The notes under the pieces: generated by a model
Seen by the model: the letters and a program-made list of their open reading frames with translations, nothing else
Told to the model about the DNA's origin: nothing
Database searches by the model: none
NCBI RefSeq assembly: GCF_000292915.1
Contig: NC_018513.1
Span: 1,860,001-1,924,000 of the forward strand
DNA: 64,000 nucleotides
Origin: Burkholderia cepacia GG4
GTDB taxonomy: Bacteria; Pseudomonadota; Gammaproteobacteria; Burkholderiales; Burkholderiaceae
Direction: 5' to 3'
Part shown: positions 1-9,232 of the stretch, piece by piece
Layout: the number at the start of each line of letters is the position of its first letter
How positions within the stretch are numbered: position 1 is the first letter of the stretch
Translations under genes and position numbers: made by a program

Positions 1-21
1 CGTCGGAATGAAGGAACGGTG

Positions 22-42
22 CGGTCCCGAGCGCCGGGACCG
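22..42 (-). terminator. Possible stem-loop terminator downstream of the lipoprotein gene
   Basis: Bases 22-29 and 35-42 form a perfect 8-bp inverted repeat (CGGTCCCG / CGGGACCG) with a 5-base loop, about 40 bases past the stop of the lipoprotein gene. On the minus strand it is followed only by a weak T-rich stretch, so intrinsic termination is uncertain. Confidence 0.3.
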
Positions 43-81
43 TACCCGGAACACAGCGCGACGAAGGCCGCCGCCAGTGCG

Positions 82-519
82 TCACTGCGGCGCGGACGCG
101 CCACTGGCCGCGTTGCCGGGCCACGCCTTGCCGATCCGGTCGATCAGCGACTTGGCGGCGCCCGTCGCGAGCGCCGCGTCGACGCCCGAAGTCTGCCACG
201 CGCCGTCCGCGGCCTGCACGAACGTCAGGTTCGCGCGCGACGGCGCGTAATCGCTATTGCGCCACTTGACCACGACGTCGCACGTGTAGGTGCGTTCGCC
301 GACCTTCTTGCAGTCGCCGTCGGGCTTCGCCGAGATCACGTCGGCGGACACGGGCAGCGGCTGGCCGAACAGCGCGTTCAGGCCGCCGTGGTTTTCCGCT
401 TCGAGCGCGCGGCGCACCGCCGCGTCGACGTCGCGCGATCCGGGACCGTCGTGGAGCAGATTGCAGGCGGCCAGCAGCGTGGCGGCACAGCCGAGCGTCA
501 GCAGCGTTTGAAACTTCAT
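82..519 (-). CDS. Small putative membrane lipoprotein, function unknown
   Basis: This encodes a 145-residue protein with a short charged N-terminus, a hydrophobic signal segment and a lipobox ending LLAAC at about residue 19, so it should be lipidated and anchored in a membrane facing the periplasm. The mature part is a small alpha/beta domain with a Cys pair (CKKVGERTYTC) that could form a disulfide. I start at the ATG that opens the signal peptide; the longer in-frame extension is arginine-rich and has no signal character. It lies downstream of the ABC transporter operon on the same strand but 190 bases away, so co-transcription is doubtful. I do not recognise a specific function. Confidence 0.75.
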   Translation of the reverse strand: MKFQTLLTLGCAATLLAACNLLHDGPGSRDVDAAVRRALEAENHGGLNALFGQPLPVSADVISAKPDGDCKKVGERTYTCDVVVKWRNSDYAPSRANLTFVQAADGAWQTSGVDAALATGAAKSLIDRIGKAWPGNAASGASAPQ

Positions 520-709
520 GGAACTCCGTGCATCGGGTGAACGTCGGATCGCGGCGGCAATGCATGCGAACGCATCGCCGAGCCGTATGCCGCGTAGTCT
601 GCAACGTCCGCGCGTCGTGCGCGGTATCCATTTGTAACCAATTGCACGCAGGCCTGCGGGCAAACGGGCGGCCGGCACGACGCACCCGCCCCGCCGCTTT
701 CGTTCGGGC

Positions 710-1633
710 CTACTGCCGCTCCTGCTTCACGCGGCTGACGAGCTGCGTCGGGCTCACGAACTGCAGCGCGATCACGACCCAGACGAGCGTGATGGCCATG
801 TAGATCATCGCCATCGCGTCGATCGACTGCGGCGCACGCACGCCGGTCGAGAACACCGCGTAATACAGCGCGACGACGAGCGTCTGCGTGCTCGGGCCCG
901 CGGTGAAGAAGGTCAGCTCGAACATCCCGATCGTGCGCACCAGCACGAGCAGCCCCGCCGCGAGCATGCCGGGCACCAGCAGCGGCAGCAGCACGTAGCG
1001 AAAATAGCGCCACGTGTTCGCGCCGAAGATGCGCGCGGCGGCCTCGAGATTCGGATCGATCTGCTCGATGAACGGCGTCATCACGAGGATCACGAACGGC
1101 AGCGCCGGCACGAGGTTCGCGAGGATCACGCCGGGCAGCGTGCCCGCGAGCCCGACCTTGTACATCACGGTCGCCATCGGGATCCCGTACGTGACGGGCG
1201 GCACCATCAGCGGCAGCAGGAACACCAGCAGCGCGAAGCGCTTGCCGCGGAACTGCACGCGCGCGAGCGCATAGGCGGCCGGCACGCCGAGCGCGACCGA
1301 CAGCAGCACGACCGCGCCGACGACTTCGACCGTCACCCACAGCACGCTGGCGAGCTGGAAGTCTTCCCACGCCTTTGCGTACCAGTGCAGCGTGAAGCCC
1401 TGCGGCAGCGGCGTGCCGAACCAGCGCGTCGCGACCGAGTTCACCGCGACGGTCGCGATCAGCAGCATCACGTTCAGCAGGAAGAACGCCATCAGCCCCC
1501 ACACGAGCGCCTTCCATGCTCGGCCGGCGAGGCTGCCGCGCAGCTTTTGCGGCTTCATCGCGTTGACGGGCTGTGCGCCGGGCGGGCTGTGCTTCGGCGG
1601 CCACGCCGGCGCGGCATGATTGTCGGTCGCCAT
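710..1633 (-). CDS. ABC transporter permease, polyamine/thiamine-type (PotC-like position)
   Basis: This 307-residue inner-membrane permease has an N-terminal transmembrane helix at about 35-57 followed by five more hydrophobic segments. The EAA-type coupling loop (EAARIFGANTWRYFRYVLLPLL, about residues 205-226) contacts the ATPase. It belongs to the binding-protein-dependent permease family used for spermidine/putrescine and related substrates. Its ATG overlaps the stop of the upstream permease gene (TGATG), indicating translational coupling. It should pair with the neighbouring permease, ATPase and periplasmic binding protein to form one importer. The substrate cannot be read from the sequence. 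Confidence 0.88.
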   Translation of the reverse strand: MATDNHAAPAWPPKHSPPGAQPVNAMKPQKLRGSLAGRAWKALVWGLMAFFLLNVMLLIATVAVNSVATRWFGTPLPQGFTLHWYAKAWEDFQLASVLWVTVEVVGAVVLLSVALGVPAAYALARVQFRGKRFALLVFLLPLMVPPVTYGIPMATVMYKVGLAGTLPGVILANLVPALPFVILVMTPFIEQIDPNLEAAARIFGANTWRYFRYVLLPLLVPGMLAAGLLVLVRTIGMFELTFFTAGPSTQTLVVALYYAVFSTGVRAPQSIDAMAMIYMAITLVWVVIALQFVSPTQLVSRVKQERQ

Positions 1634-2505
1634 CAGCCCTTGCCTCCCGTGACCGGACCGGTATAGAAGAAGCGGCGCGCGCCGAGCATCGACGCGACCA
1701 CCAGCAGCTGCACGAAGCCCATCACGATCGCGATCGCCGACGCGAGCGAATAGTCGTAGCTCTCGAACGCGGCCTCGGCGGCCGCGATCGAGATCACGCG
1801 CGTCGGTCCGGCCGGCGCGCCGAGCAGCACGGCCGACGGGAACACCGAGAACGCCTGCACGAACGACAGGCACGCGGCCATCGTGAGCCCCGGCACGAGC
1901 AGCGGCAGGTAGATCTGCCGGAACTGCTGCCACGGGTTCGCGCCGAGCGTGGCCGCGGCGCGCGCGAGCGTCGGGTCGATGCCGCTGATGTACGACAGCA
2001 CCAGCAGGAACGCGAACGGAAAGCCCGACACGATCAGCGACAGCAGCACGCCCCAGTAGTTGTGCGTGAGGCGCACTTCGTCCGTATACAGGTGCAGCCC
2101 CTGCAGCGCCTGCGGGAACCAGCCGTTCGGGCCGAAGTACGTGAGCATCCCGTCGGCCACGAGCACCGTGCCGAGCGTGACGGGAATCACGAGCAGCGTC
2201 GTGACGAACTTCTGGTACGGCGAGTTGCGGCGCAGCGCGAACGCGACGGGCACCGAGATGCCGACGTTGATCAGCGTCGCCGGCACCGCGAGCTTCAGCG
2301 TGACGAGCACGGTCGGCCACATCGCGGTATCGGTGAAGAACTGCACGTAGTTCGCGAGCGCGCCGCCGCCGTTCATCGGCTGGAACGACAGCACGAGGCC
2401 GTACGCGAACGGATAGATGAACAGCGCGACGATGAACGCGAGCGCCGGCGTGACGAGCCACGCCTTCGCGTCGCGCGGCGTGCTGCCGGTCGCGAGCGTG
2501 CTCAT
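1633..2505 (-). CDS. ABC transporter permease, polyamine-type (PotB-like position)
   Basis: This inner-membrane permease of about 290 residues has six predicted transmembrane segments and an EAA loop (ARAAATLGANPWQQFRQIYL). It is the first of the two permeases of the importer. I chose the ATG at 2505 because GGGAGG lies 4 bases upstream; in-frame GTG (2535) and ATG (2523) codons further upstream lack such a site. Its stop overlaps the next permease start. The gap to the upstream ATPase gene is 46 bases, consistent with one operon. Confidence 0.87.
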   Translation of the reverse strand: MSTLATGSTPRDAKAWLVTPALAFIVALFIYPFAYGLVLSFQPMNGGGALANYVQFFTDTAMWPTVLVTLKLAVPATLINVGISVPVAFALRRNSPYQKFVTTLLVIPVTLGTVLVADGMLTYFGPNGWFPQALQGLHLYTDEVRLTHNYWGVLLSLIVSGFPFAFLLVLSYISGIDPTLARAAATLGANPWQQFRQIYLPLLVPGLTMAACLSFVQAFSVFPSAVLLGAPAGPTRVISIAAAEAAFESYDYSLASAIAIVMGFVQLLVVASMLGARRFFYTGPVTGGKG

Positions 2506-2551
2506 GCGGCCTCCCGGTGGCATGCTGTCGGGCACGCTGCGCGGAGGCCGT

Positions 2552-3631
2552 TCATTGCGCGTCTCCTGGATAGACGAGCGTGCGCGCCGGCGCCACGCGC
2601 AGCCGCAGTCGCTCGCCTTCCGCGAATTCGCCGGCGACCCGCGCCCAGATCGCGCCGAACGGCGTGATCGCGCGGATCAGCGAGTCGCGGCCGCCGTATT
2701 CAACCGTTTCGACGGTCGCGTCGAAGGCGTTGTCGGCGCCTGCTTCCGCGCGCTCGATGTCGTCGGGGCGCAGCGCGACCACGACCTCGTTGCCGTCGAA
2801 ACCGGCCATCGGCACGCCCGCGATGCGCACGCCGGCCGCGGCGACGTTCACGTAGTCGCCGGCCATCCCTTCGAGCGTGAACGGCAGCACGTTGCGATAG
2901 CCCATGAAGCGCGCGACGTGCAGGTTGTGCGGGCGCGTGTACACGTCCTTGGGCGACGCGATCTGCTGCACGACCCCTTCCTTCATCACGACGATCCGGT
3001 CGGCCATCGACAGCGCCTCGTCCTGGTCGTGCGTCACGTAGATCGTCGCGCGTTCGAGCTGCGTGTGGATGCGGCGGATCTCGGCGCGCATCTCGATGCG
3101 CAGCTTCGTGTCGAGGTTCGACAGCGGCTCGTCCATCAGCACCAGCGGCGGCTCGATGACGATCGCGCGCGCGACCGCGACGCGCTGCTGCTGTCCGCCC
3201 GACAATTGCCCGGGCAGCTTGCCCTCGTGGCCGACGAGCTGCACGAGCTCGAGCGCCTGCTGCGCGCGCCGCCGGGTTTCCTGCTTCGGCACGCCGCGCA
3301 TCTTCAGCCCGAAGCCGACGTTGTCGAGCACCGACATGTGCGGAAACAGCGCGTAGTTCTGGAACACCATCCCGAAGCCGCGGCGCTCGGGCGGCAGCAC
3401 GTCGATGCGCATGTCGTCGAGCCAGATGCCGCCGCGCGTGAGCGGCTGCAGACCGGCGATGCAGTTCAGCGCGGTCGACTTGCCGCAACCCGACGGGCCG
3501 AGCAGCGCGATGAACTCGCCGCGCCTGATGTCGAGGTCGAGCCCGTCCAGTGCGGCGACCTGTGCGCCTTCCGCATTGGTGAAGCTGCGGCACACGCCGT
3601 CGAGCCGCAACCGTTCGAAACTGTGCTTCAT
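2552..3631 (-). CDS. ABC transporter ATP-binding protein, PotA-like
   Basis: This 359-residue cytoplasmic ATPase energises the adjacent importer. Walker A (GPSGCGKST) lies at about residues 45-53, the signature LSGGQQQR at about 143, Walker B plus D-loop (VLMDEPLSNLD) at about 164-174, and the switch His in THD at about 201. The C-terminal third after about 240 is a TOBE-type regulatory domain, as in PotA/MalK/FbpC ATPases, so length and architecture are normal for the family. It sits between the binding-protein gene and the two permease genes. Confidence 0.92.
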   Translation of the reverse strand: MKHSFERLRLDGVCRSFTNAEGAQVAALDGLDLDIRRGEFIALLGPSGCGKSTALNCIAGLQPLTRGGIWLDDMRIDVLPPERRGFGMVFQNYALFPHMSVLDNVGFGLKMRGVPKQETRRRAQQALELVQLVGHEGKLPGQLSGGQQQRVAVARAIVIEPPLVLMDEPLSNLDTKLRIEMRAEIRRIHTQLERATIYVTHDQDEALSMADRIVVMKEGVVQQIASPKDVYTRPHNLHVARFMGYRNVLPFTLEGMAGDYVNVAAAGVRIAGVPMAGFDGNEVVVALRPDDIERAEAGADNAFDATVETVEYGGRDSLIRAITPFGAIWARVAGEFAEGERLRLRVAPARTLVYPGDAQ

Positions 3632-3680
3632 TGCGCGAACTCCGTCGGCGCGGGCGCCGCAGCGCCCGCGGGTTCATGCG

Positions 3681-4847
3681 TCATTTCGACTTCTGCGCAC
3701 CGATCTCGCGGTCCCACTTCTGGAACGCGGCGACCATCGCCTGCGCGTTGAGCGGCTGCACGTGCGGACGATCCGCGAGCAGCTTCGCGTACTCGGGGCG
3801 GCCGAACTTCCTGATCACTTCCTGGCTGTGCGCGGGCGCCATCTCGAGCGTCACGCCCTTCACCGCCGGGCCCGGATAGAAGTAGCCGTCGTCGTAGGTC
3901 ATCGCCTGCTGGGCCGGTTCGAGCAGGAAGTTCATCAGCTTGAACAGCACGTCGAGCTTGTCCTTCGGCACGCCCTTCGGGATCACCATGTAGTGCGCGT
4001 CGTTGACCCACGTCATGTTGTCGAACGCCTGGATCCGGAACTCGGCCGGCACGATGCCGAGCGCGCGCGGGTTGAGGTCCCAGCCGGTGACGGTGACGGT
4101 CATGTCGCGCGTGCCTTCGCCGAGCTCCTTCATCACGGCCGACGTGCCGCCCGGGTAGTACGGGACGCAGTCGTTGAGCTGCTTCAGGTATGCCCAGGTC
4201 TTGTCCCAGCCGTTGATCGGGTCCTGCGGGTTCTTGTCGCCGAGCACGTACGGCAGCCCCATCAGGAACGTGCGGCCGGGGCCCGAGTTCGCCGGGCGCG
4301 CGTAGATCAGCTTGTTCGGGTGCGCCTTGCACCACGCGAGCAGCTGTTCGGGCGTCTTCGGCGGATCGCTGACCTTCGCCGGGTTGTATTCGAGCAGCGG
4401 GCCGGCCGGCATGTAGGTGACTTCGAGGCCGAAGCCCTGCGCGAGATCCTGCATCTTGCGCGGGCCGGGTGCGTACTTGTCGAGCACGCCGGGCAATGCG
4501 CCCGCGTTGTCGGGCAGCAGCTTCAGCCACAGGTTCTGCTCGATGCCAGCGGCCAGCGCGTCGGTGCCGGTCAGCACGAGGTCGATGTCGGCGCGCCCCG
4601 CTGCCTGCATCGCCTTGATCTTGCCCGGCAGCTGCGGCGCGGGCGCGTTTGTGAACGTGACGTTCGAGACCAGGTTCGGGTTCTTTTCCTTGAACGCCTC
4701 GATGGCCTTCTGCGTGAGCTGCAGGTTGCCCGCGACGTCGACGACATTGAGCGACACGGGCGCCGCGACGGCGGCCGCGGCCGACAGCGTCAAGCCCAGC
4801 GCCAGGGCGATCCGTCGGACACGGCGCGCGATCGTGGTGGTGTTCAT
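3681..4847 (-). CDS. Periplasmic solute-binding protein of the ABC importer
   Basis: This 388-residue extracellular solute-binding protein has a classical signal peptide: Arg-rich N-terminus, hydrophobic core, cleavage near AAAVAA at about residue 28. The mature protein has the two-lobe fold of the spermidine/putrescine and iron binding-protein class, including the hinge-side stretch DNMTWVNDAHYMVIPKG. It is the first gene of the importer operon, followed by ATPase and two permeases, and it determines the substrate. Polyamine, aminophosphonate or another small organic ion are all possible; no residue seen settles this. Confidence 0.85.
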   Translation of the reverse strand: MNTTTIARRVRRIALALGLTLSAAAAVAAPVSLNVVDVAGNLQLTQKAIEAFKEKNPNLVSNVTFTNAPAPQLPGKIKAMQAAGRADIDLVLTGTDALAAGIEQNLWLKLLPDNAGALPGVLDKYAPGPRKMQDLAQGFGLEVTYMPAGPLLEYNPAKVSDPPKTPEQLLAWCKAHPNKLIYARPANSGPGRTFLMGLPYVLGDKNPQDPINGWDKTWAYLKQLNDCVPYYPGGTSAVMKELGEGTRDMTVTVTGWDLNPRALGIVPAEFRIQAFDNMTWVNDAHYMVIPKGVPKDKLDVLFKLMNFLLEPAQQAMTYDDGYFYPGPAVKGVTLEMAPAHSQEVIRKFGRPEYAKLLADRPHVQPLNAQAMVAAFQKWDREIGAQKSK

Positions 4848-4900
4848 GTCTCCTCGCTTCGGTCGGTGGATGGGACCTTTCTTTCAGGAAATCATGACGG

Positions 4901-5054
4901 CGTTATACGATGTCGGTCAACAAAAAACCGAGCGGCACGGGGCGGGAATTTCCCTAACAAAAACCTTCCGTTTGTCGACGATTTGCTGATTGACCGATTT
5001 CGGGGCGCGACGCGGCAACGGTTGTGTGGTGTGTTAGGACGTCGTATATCAACG
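4901..5054. promoter_or_regulatory. Promoter region of the ABC operon with an inverted ATACGAyGTC repeat
   Basis: This is an AT-richer intergenic stretch. The motif CGTTATACGATGTC at 4901-4914 recurs in opposite orientation at 5038-5054 (reverse strand CGTTGATATACGACGTC). The first copy overlaps TATAAC on the minus strand, a plausible -10 box for the binding-protein gene starting at 4847. Two inverted copies about 125 bases apart would suit a looping repressor. Regulator unknown. Confidence 0.35.
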
Positions 5055-5125
5055 GGCGCTGAAATGGAATCGGTTCATGTCGACGCGCCGGCACACAGTC
5101 GTGTCCGGCGCGCCGCGCACGGGGT

Positions 5126-5701
5126 TCAGGCCGCACCGAGCGCGATCACCTCTGCGATCAGCCGCTCCGCGTCCCGCCACTCGCCGTACCCGGACGCCGG
5201 GTTCAGGTGCCCGACCTCGCCGAGATCGACGAGCCGGCTGCCCCACCCGGCCGCCAGCGCTTCGGTGCGTTCGAAGCGTGCGAGCGGATCGTTGCGGCTC
5301 GCGGCCACGATGCTCGGAAACGGCAGCCGCCGGGTCGGCACCGGCGTCCAGCCGTGCGCGTCGAGCGCAGCGGGTGTCGGATAGCCTTCGGGCATCGGCG
5401 TGTCGAGATCGGCCGGCGCCGCGAGCAGCGCGCCGTGGATCGCTCGCGTAGCCTGCCGTGCCCAGTGCGCGGCGATCATCACGCCCGCGCTGTGCGCGAC
5501 GAGGATCACGGGGCCGTCGATCGCGGCCAGTGCCGCATCGAGTGCCGCGACGCGCGCTGCGCGGCTCAGCTTGTCGGCTTCGAGCGGCGCGACGGAACGC
5601 GCGTTCGGCAGGCGCCGTTCGAGATGCGTCTGCCAGTGGTCTTCGACGTGATCGCGCAAGCCGGGCACGATCAGGATGGTCGGCGTAGTCGCCAGGGTCA
5701 T
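5126..5701 (-). CDS. RBBP9/YdeN-family serine alpha/beta hydrolase
   Basis: This 191-residue cytoplasmic hydrolase of the small RBBP9/YdeN (DUF1234-like) family has the nucleophile elbow VAHSAGV (Ser at about residue 72), an acidic residue region near SRNDPLARFE and a C-terminal His in GEVGHLNP (about 167). Together these give a likely Ser-Asp-His triad. The ATG at 5701 is preceded by CGGAGG at good spacing. It lies 17 bases downstream of the MFS gene on the same strand, so it probably ends this catabolic operon. The physiological ester or amide substrate is unknown. Confidence 0.82.
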   Translation of the reverse strand: MTLATTPTILIVPGLRDHVEDHWQTHLERRLPNARSVAPLEADKLSRAARVAALDAALAAIDGPVILVAHSAGVMIAAHWARQATRAIHGALLAAPADLDTPMPEGYPTPAALDAHGWTPVPTRRLPFPSIVAASRNDPLARFERTEALAAGWGSRLVDLGEVGHLNPASGYGEWRDAERLIAEVIALGAA

Positions 5702-5718
5702 GCAGCCTCCGGGAGGGT

Positions 5719-7050
5719 TCAGGAAAGGTGGTGGGATGCGCGCCGTTCGCGTTCGACACGGGCGAGATCTGCGGTGTAGCTCGCGCGTCCGATCGCGAAC
5801 AGCACGGCGGCCGCGAGCGGCACGACGGGAATCCATTGCAGTGCGCCGACGAGACCGGCGCGATCGGCGGCCCATCCGGTCAGCAGCGGGCCCGGCGCCA
5901 TGCCGAGCAGGTTGTTGGCGAGCGTGAGCGTCGCGAATGCCGACGCGTGGATCGCGGCCGGCGTCAGGTTCGCGACCATCGCCCCCGACGCGCCGGACGC
6001 GCCCGCACCGACCAGCATGCCTGCGCAGATCAGCGCGAGCTGCAGCGGCCCGGGCGGCAGCCGGAACGCGATCGCGAGGCACACGCCCGTCAGCACGCAA
6101 TACGCGATCGCGGTCAGCCATTTGCGCGAGCCGTCGGCGCGGCCGACCCGGTCGGTCACGATCCCGCAGCCGACCATCCCGACGCCCGACAGCAGCACGA
6201 AGCCGGCCGCGAGCACCGCGGCGCGGTCGGGCGCCATCGCGTAATAGCGGTTCAGGTAGCTCGGCAGCCAGGCGAACAGCGCACCGGGCACGAACAGGTG
6301 CAGCCCGCTGCCGACATACGCGCAGATCACCGAACGCGATGCGAACAGTCCCGACATCAGCGCGCGCACGCTGCCGCGCAGGTCGCGCGGCGCGTCGGCA
6401 TTGGGCCGGCACGGTTCGACGCGGCAGGCCGCGAGCCGCCGCTCGGTGACCACGCCGCGATACGCGACGAGCAGCACGATGCCGAGCGCGGCCATCACGC
6501 CGAACGACCAGCGCCAGCCGAGATGCGCGCCGACGAGGCCGCCGAGCGCCATCCCGAACACGGAGCCGAACGCGCCGCCGGCCATGAACGCGCCGGTCAG
6601 CGTCGCGCGCAGGCGTGCGGGAAAGATGCTGAGGATCAGCGCGACGCCGACGCTGCCGTACGCGGCTTCGCCGAGCCCGACGAGCCCGCGCGACACGAGC
6701 ATTTCGGCGTAATTGGTCGACAGCGCGCAGCCGAGCGTCGCGACGCTCCACAGCGCGGCCATCAGCACGATGCTGCGCACGCGGCCGAAGCGGTCGGCGA
6801 GCACCGACAGCGGAAACGTCAGCAGCCCGACCAGCAGCGCGACGACGCCGGACAAGGAACCCAACTGCGTGTCCGACAGCCCCCACGCGTGCTTGAGCAG
6901 CGGAAACACGGCGTTGAGCACCTGCCGCGACATGTAGTCCGACAGCAGCAGGCCGACGGTCAGCCCGAACACGAGCCAGGCGTAGGCAGGCGCGCGCCGG
7001 CCGGTGGCGGCCACGTCCTGCAGCGACGGCTCGACATGATGAATCAGCAT
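5719..7050 (-). CDS. MFS transporter, probable organic anion importer
   Basis: This is a 443-residue twelve-helix Major Facilitator protein. The MFS signature between helices 2 and 3 is visible as LADRFGRVRS, with a second copy in the C-terminal half near TDRVGRADGSRK. I start at the ATG at 7050, preceded by GGAGGAGACACGC; a GTG 18 bases upstream lacks a site. It lies between the hydrolase and BKACE genes, which suggests it takes up the compound this operon degrades. The anion:cation symporter branch is the best guess, without residue-level proof. Confidence 0.83.
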   Translation of the reverse strand: MLIHHVEPSLQDVAATGRRAPAYAWLVFGLTVGLLLSDYMSRQVLNAVFPLLKHAWGLSDTQLGSLSGVVALLVGLLTFPLSVLADRFGRVRSIVLMAALWSVATLGCALSTNYAEMLVSRGLVGLGEAAYGSVGVALILSIFPARLRATLTGAFMAGGAFGSVFGMALGGLVGAHLGWRWSFGVMAALGIVLLVAYRGVVTERRLAACRVEPCRPNADAPRDLRGSVRALMSGLFASRSVICAYVGSGLHLFVPGALFAWLPSYLNRYYAMAPDRAAVLAAGFVLLSGVGMVGCGIVTDRVGRADGSRKWLTAIAYCVLTGVCLAIAFRLPPGPLQLALICAGMLVGAGASGASGAMVANLTPAAIHASAFATLTLANNLLGMAPGPLLTGWAADRAGLVGALQWIPVVPLAAAVLFAIGRASYTADLARVERERRASHHLS

Positions 7051-7198
7051 GCGTGTCTCCTCCGGCACCGGTGCGGCAACGCGCCGGCGCGGCTTGCGCG
7101 GCCCCGCTCCGTTCGGCGGAGCTTGCCTCGCGCGCTGCGCGAGGGTGGGTGCCGCGCTACATCGATCGGCGGGCGGCGCTGGCGGGCCGCCCGGCGCG

Positions 7199-8254
7199 TC
7201 AGGCCGCGCGCAGCGGCACGTTCATCTGGCCCGGCCGGCGGTTCGGCGCCATCCCGAGCTGCGCGAGCGTCTCGTCGACGCCGTCGTACTGCACGCCGAT
7301 CCGGTAGATCGCCTTCGCCTCCTTGCCGGTCGCGATCTCGCGGCCGAGTTCGCGCGCGATCCGCACGCACTGCTCGACCTGCTGCACGGACGTCATCCGG
7401 TTGCCCTTCTGGTCGATGATCGTGTCCTCGATCCCGCAGCGCGGATGCAGGCCCAGCGCCATCGCGACCGTGTTGATCGGCAGCACGTTCTTCATCAGCG
7501 ATTCGAGCGTGATGCACGCGCCGTCCGGGCAGCGCCGCACGAATTCCATGAAGTTGTACGGATTCGGGCCGTCGAAGCCGCCGCCGATGCCGACCCAGGT
7601 GACGTTCAGCGGGCCGCGATAGACGCCGCGGCGGATGATCCGCTCGAGCGTCTCGAGCGCGTGCATGCCGGTGAGCTGGAAATGCGGCTGGATGCCGGCC
7701 GCCTGCAGCCGGCGCAGGTGCTCGTCGACCCAGCCGGGGCCGGCCGGCACGGTCATCTCGCGGTACGCGTCCCACAGCGCGGCCTCGTTCAGCGACGTGC
7801 CGGCGATGTCCTTGCGGTTCATCAGCTCGGTGATGTTCATCTGCACGGTGTTGATCGCGACCGTCACCTGGTCGGGCTTCGGCGTCAGCTCGGCGAGCAT
7901 GTGGCGCGTGTCGTCGGACAGCCATTTCGCTTCCGCGCCGTCGCCTTCCGGTGCGAACGAGATCGAGCCGCCGACCTGCAGGATCATGTCGGGCACGGCC
8001 TCGCGCAGCCGGCCGAGCAACTCGTTGAACTTCGACAGCCGCTTGCTGCCCTTGCCGTCCAGCTCGCGCACGTGCAGGTGCAGCACCGTCGCGCCCGCGT
8101 TGTAGCAGTCGACGGCCTTCTGCACGTGCTCGTCCATCGTGACCGGAATGTCTTCCGGGAAATCGGCAGGCATCCATTCGGGGCCGTACGGCGCGACCGT
8201 GATGACCACCTTGTCCTGGTTTTCCGGGTGCAGCGAATCGTCGAGAAATTGCAT
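7199..8254 (-). CDS. BKACE-family beta-keto acid cleavage enzyme (DUF849)
   Basis: This 351-residue protein belongs to the beta-keto acid cleavage enzyme family. Members condense a beta-keto acid with acetyl-CoA and split it into acetoacetate and a new acyl-CoA. Typical features are ITVAPYG near residue 18, the zinc-binding HLHVR motif (His59 and His61) and the TWVGIGGGF and CGIEDTI stretches; a third zinc ligand is expected in the central barrel. Family substrates include 3-keto-5-aminohexanoate, dehydrocarnitine and others, so the generic name is safer. Neighbours are a carrier, a hydrolase, a 2-oxoglutarate dioxygenase and a quinone oxidoreductase. Confidence 0.88.
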   Translation of the reverse strand: MQFLDDSLHPENQDKVVITVAPYGPEWMPADFPEDIPVTMDEHVQKAVDCYNAGATVLHLHVRELDGKGSKRLSKFNELLGRLREAVPDMILQVGGSISFAPEGDGAEAKWLSDDTRHMLAELTPKPDQVTVAINTVQMNITELMNRKDIAGTSLNEAALWDAYREMTVPAGPGWVDEHLRRLQAAGIQPHFQLTGMHALETLERIIRRGVYRGPLNVTWVGIGGGFDGPNPYNFMEFVRRCPDGACITLESLMKNVLPINTVAMALGLHPRCGIEDTIIDQKGNRMTSVQQVEQCVRIARELGREIATGKEAKAIYRIGVQYDGVDETLAQLGMAPNRRPGQMNVPLRAA

Positions 8255-8373
8255 GTCGTCCTCCAGATGGAATCGTTGTGTTAGGGGTGTACGGGCGTGC
8301 GTATCCCGTCGCGCCGGGCGGCGGGCCCGGCGCGTGCTTGCGTGGTTGCGGATCGGTTACGGTGCGGGCGGGC

Positions 8374-9222
8374 TCAGAACGGCACGTCGCCGACGATGCC
8401 CGCGCGCTCCATCCTGCGCACGCACGGCGGGTAGTCCATCACCGCGTAATGCTGCGTGCTGCGGTTGTCCCAGATCGCGACGCTGTTCTTCTTCCAGCGC
8501 CAGCGCACCTGGTATTCGGGGATATAGGCCTGGCTGATCAGGTATTGCAGCAGCTGGCCGGCGCCGGGGTTCGCGTCCTGCCCGAAGCGCACGCGCCCGG
8601 GCGTATGGAAATTCGTGAAGTGCGTCGTGAATGCGTTCACGTACAGCACCTTCTCGCCCGTTTCGGGATGGGTGCGCACGACCGGATGCTCGGCGTCCGG
8701 ATACTGCGCCTTCAGCGCGAGACGCTTGTCGGGCGGCATCGCCGCGCCGAAGCTCGCCTCGATGCTGTGACGCGCGCGCAAGTCCTCGATCTGCTGCTTC
8801 ACGTGCGCCGGCAGATGCTCGTACGCGAGCACCATGTTCGCCCACATCGTGTCGCCGCCAACCGGCGGACCCTCGATGCAGCGCAGCACACAGCCGAACG
8901 GCGGCGCCACGCGCCAGCTCGCATCGCTGTGCCACGCATTCTCGTAGCGGTCGTTCGGCTGGTCGGGCGACTTGTAGATGCGCACGAGCCCCGGATGCTC
9001 CGGGTCGCTGCCGGCGACCGGATGATCCTCGAGTTCGCCGAAGCGTCGGGCGAACGCGACGTGCTCGGCACGCGTGATGTCCTGGTCACGCAGGAACAGC
9101 ACGCGATTGCGCAGCAGCTGCGTGCGGATCTCGGCGAACAGGCCGTCGTCGTGCACGGCGTCGGCGAGGTTCACGTCCAGCAGTTCCGCGCCGATCGCAC
9201 AGGTCAGGGGTTCGACTCGCAT
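8374..9222 (-). CDS. TauD/TfdA-family Fe(II)/2-oxoglutarate dioxygenase
   Basis: This 282-residue soluble oxygenase has the facial triad of its family: HSD (His98, Asp100) in NAWHSDASW and a distal His258 in STQHYAV. Arg269/270 is suitable for binding the 2-oxoglutarate carboxylate. Members hydroxylate substrates such as taurine, sulfonates, aryloxyacetates or carnitine precursors with release of CO2 and succinate. The ATG at 9222 has GAGGAGAC just upstream and lies 10 bases after the quinone oxidoreductase stop. It may activate the substrate before BKACE cleavage, but that order is inference. Confidence 0.87.
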   Translation of the reverse strand: MRVEPLTCAIGAELLDVNLADAVHDDGLFAEIRTQLLRNRVLFLRDQDITRAEHVAFARRFGELEDHPVAGSDPEHPGLVRIYKSPDQPNDRYENAWHSDASWRVAPPFGCVLRCIEGPPVGGDTMWANMVLAYEHLPAHVKQQIEDLRARHSIEASFGAAMPPDKRLALKAQYPDAEHPVVRTHPETGEKVLYVNAFTTHFTNFHTPGRVRFGQDANPGAGQLLQYLISQAYIPEYQVRWRWKKNSVAIWDNRSTQHYAVMDYPPCVRRMERAGIVGDVPF

Positions 9223-9232
9223 GCGCGTCTCC

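Noticed and set aside
4848..5125. A small gene in the AT-richer gap upstream of the ABC binding protein
   Set aside because: Frames are short, lack ribosome sites and overlap repeat and promoter elements.
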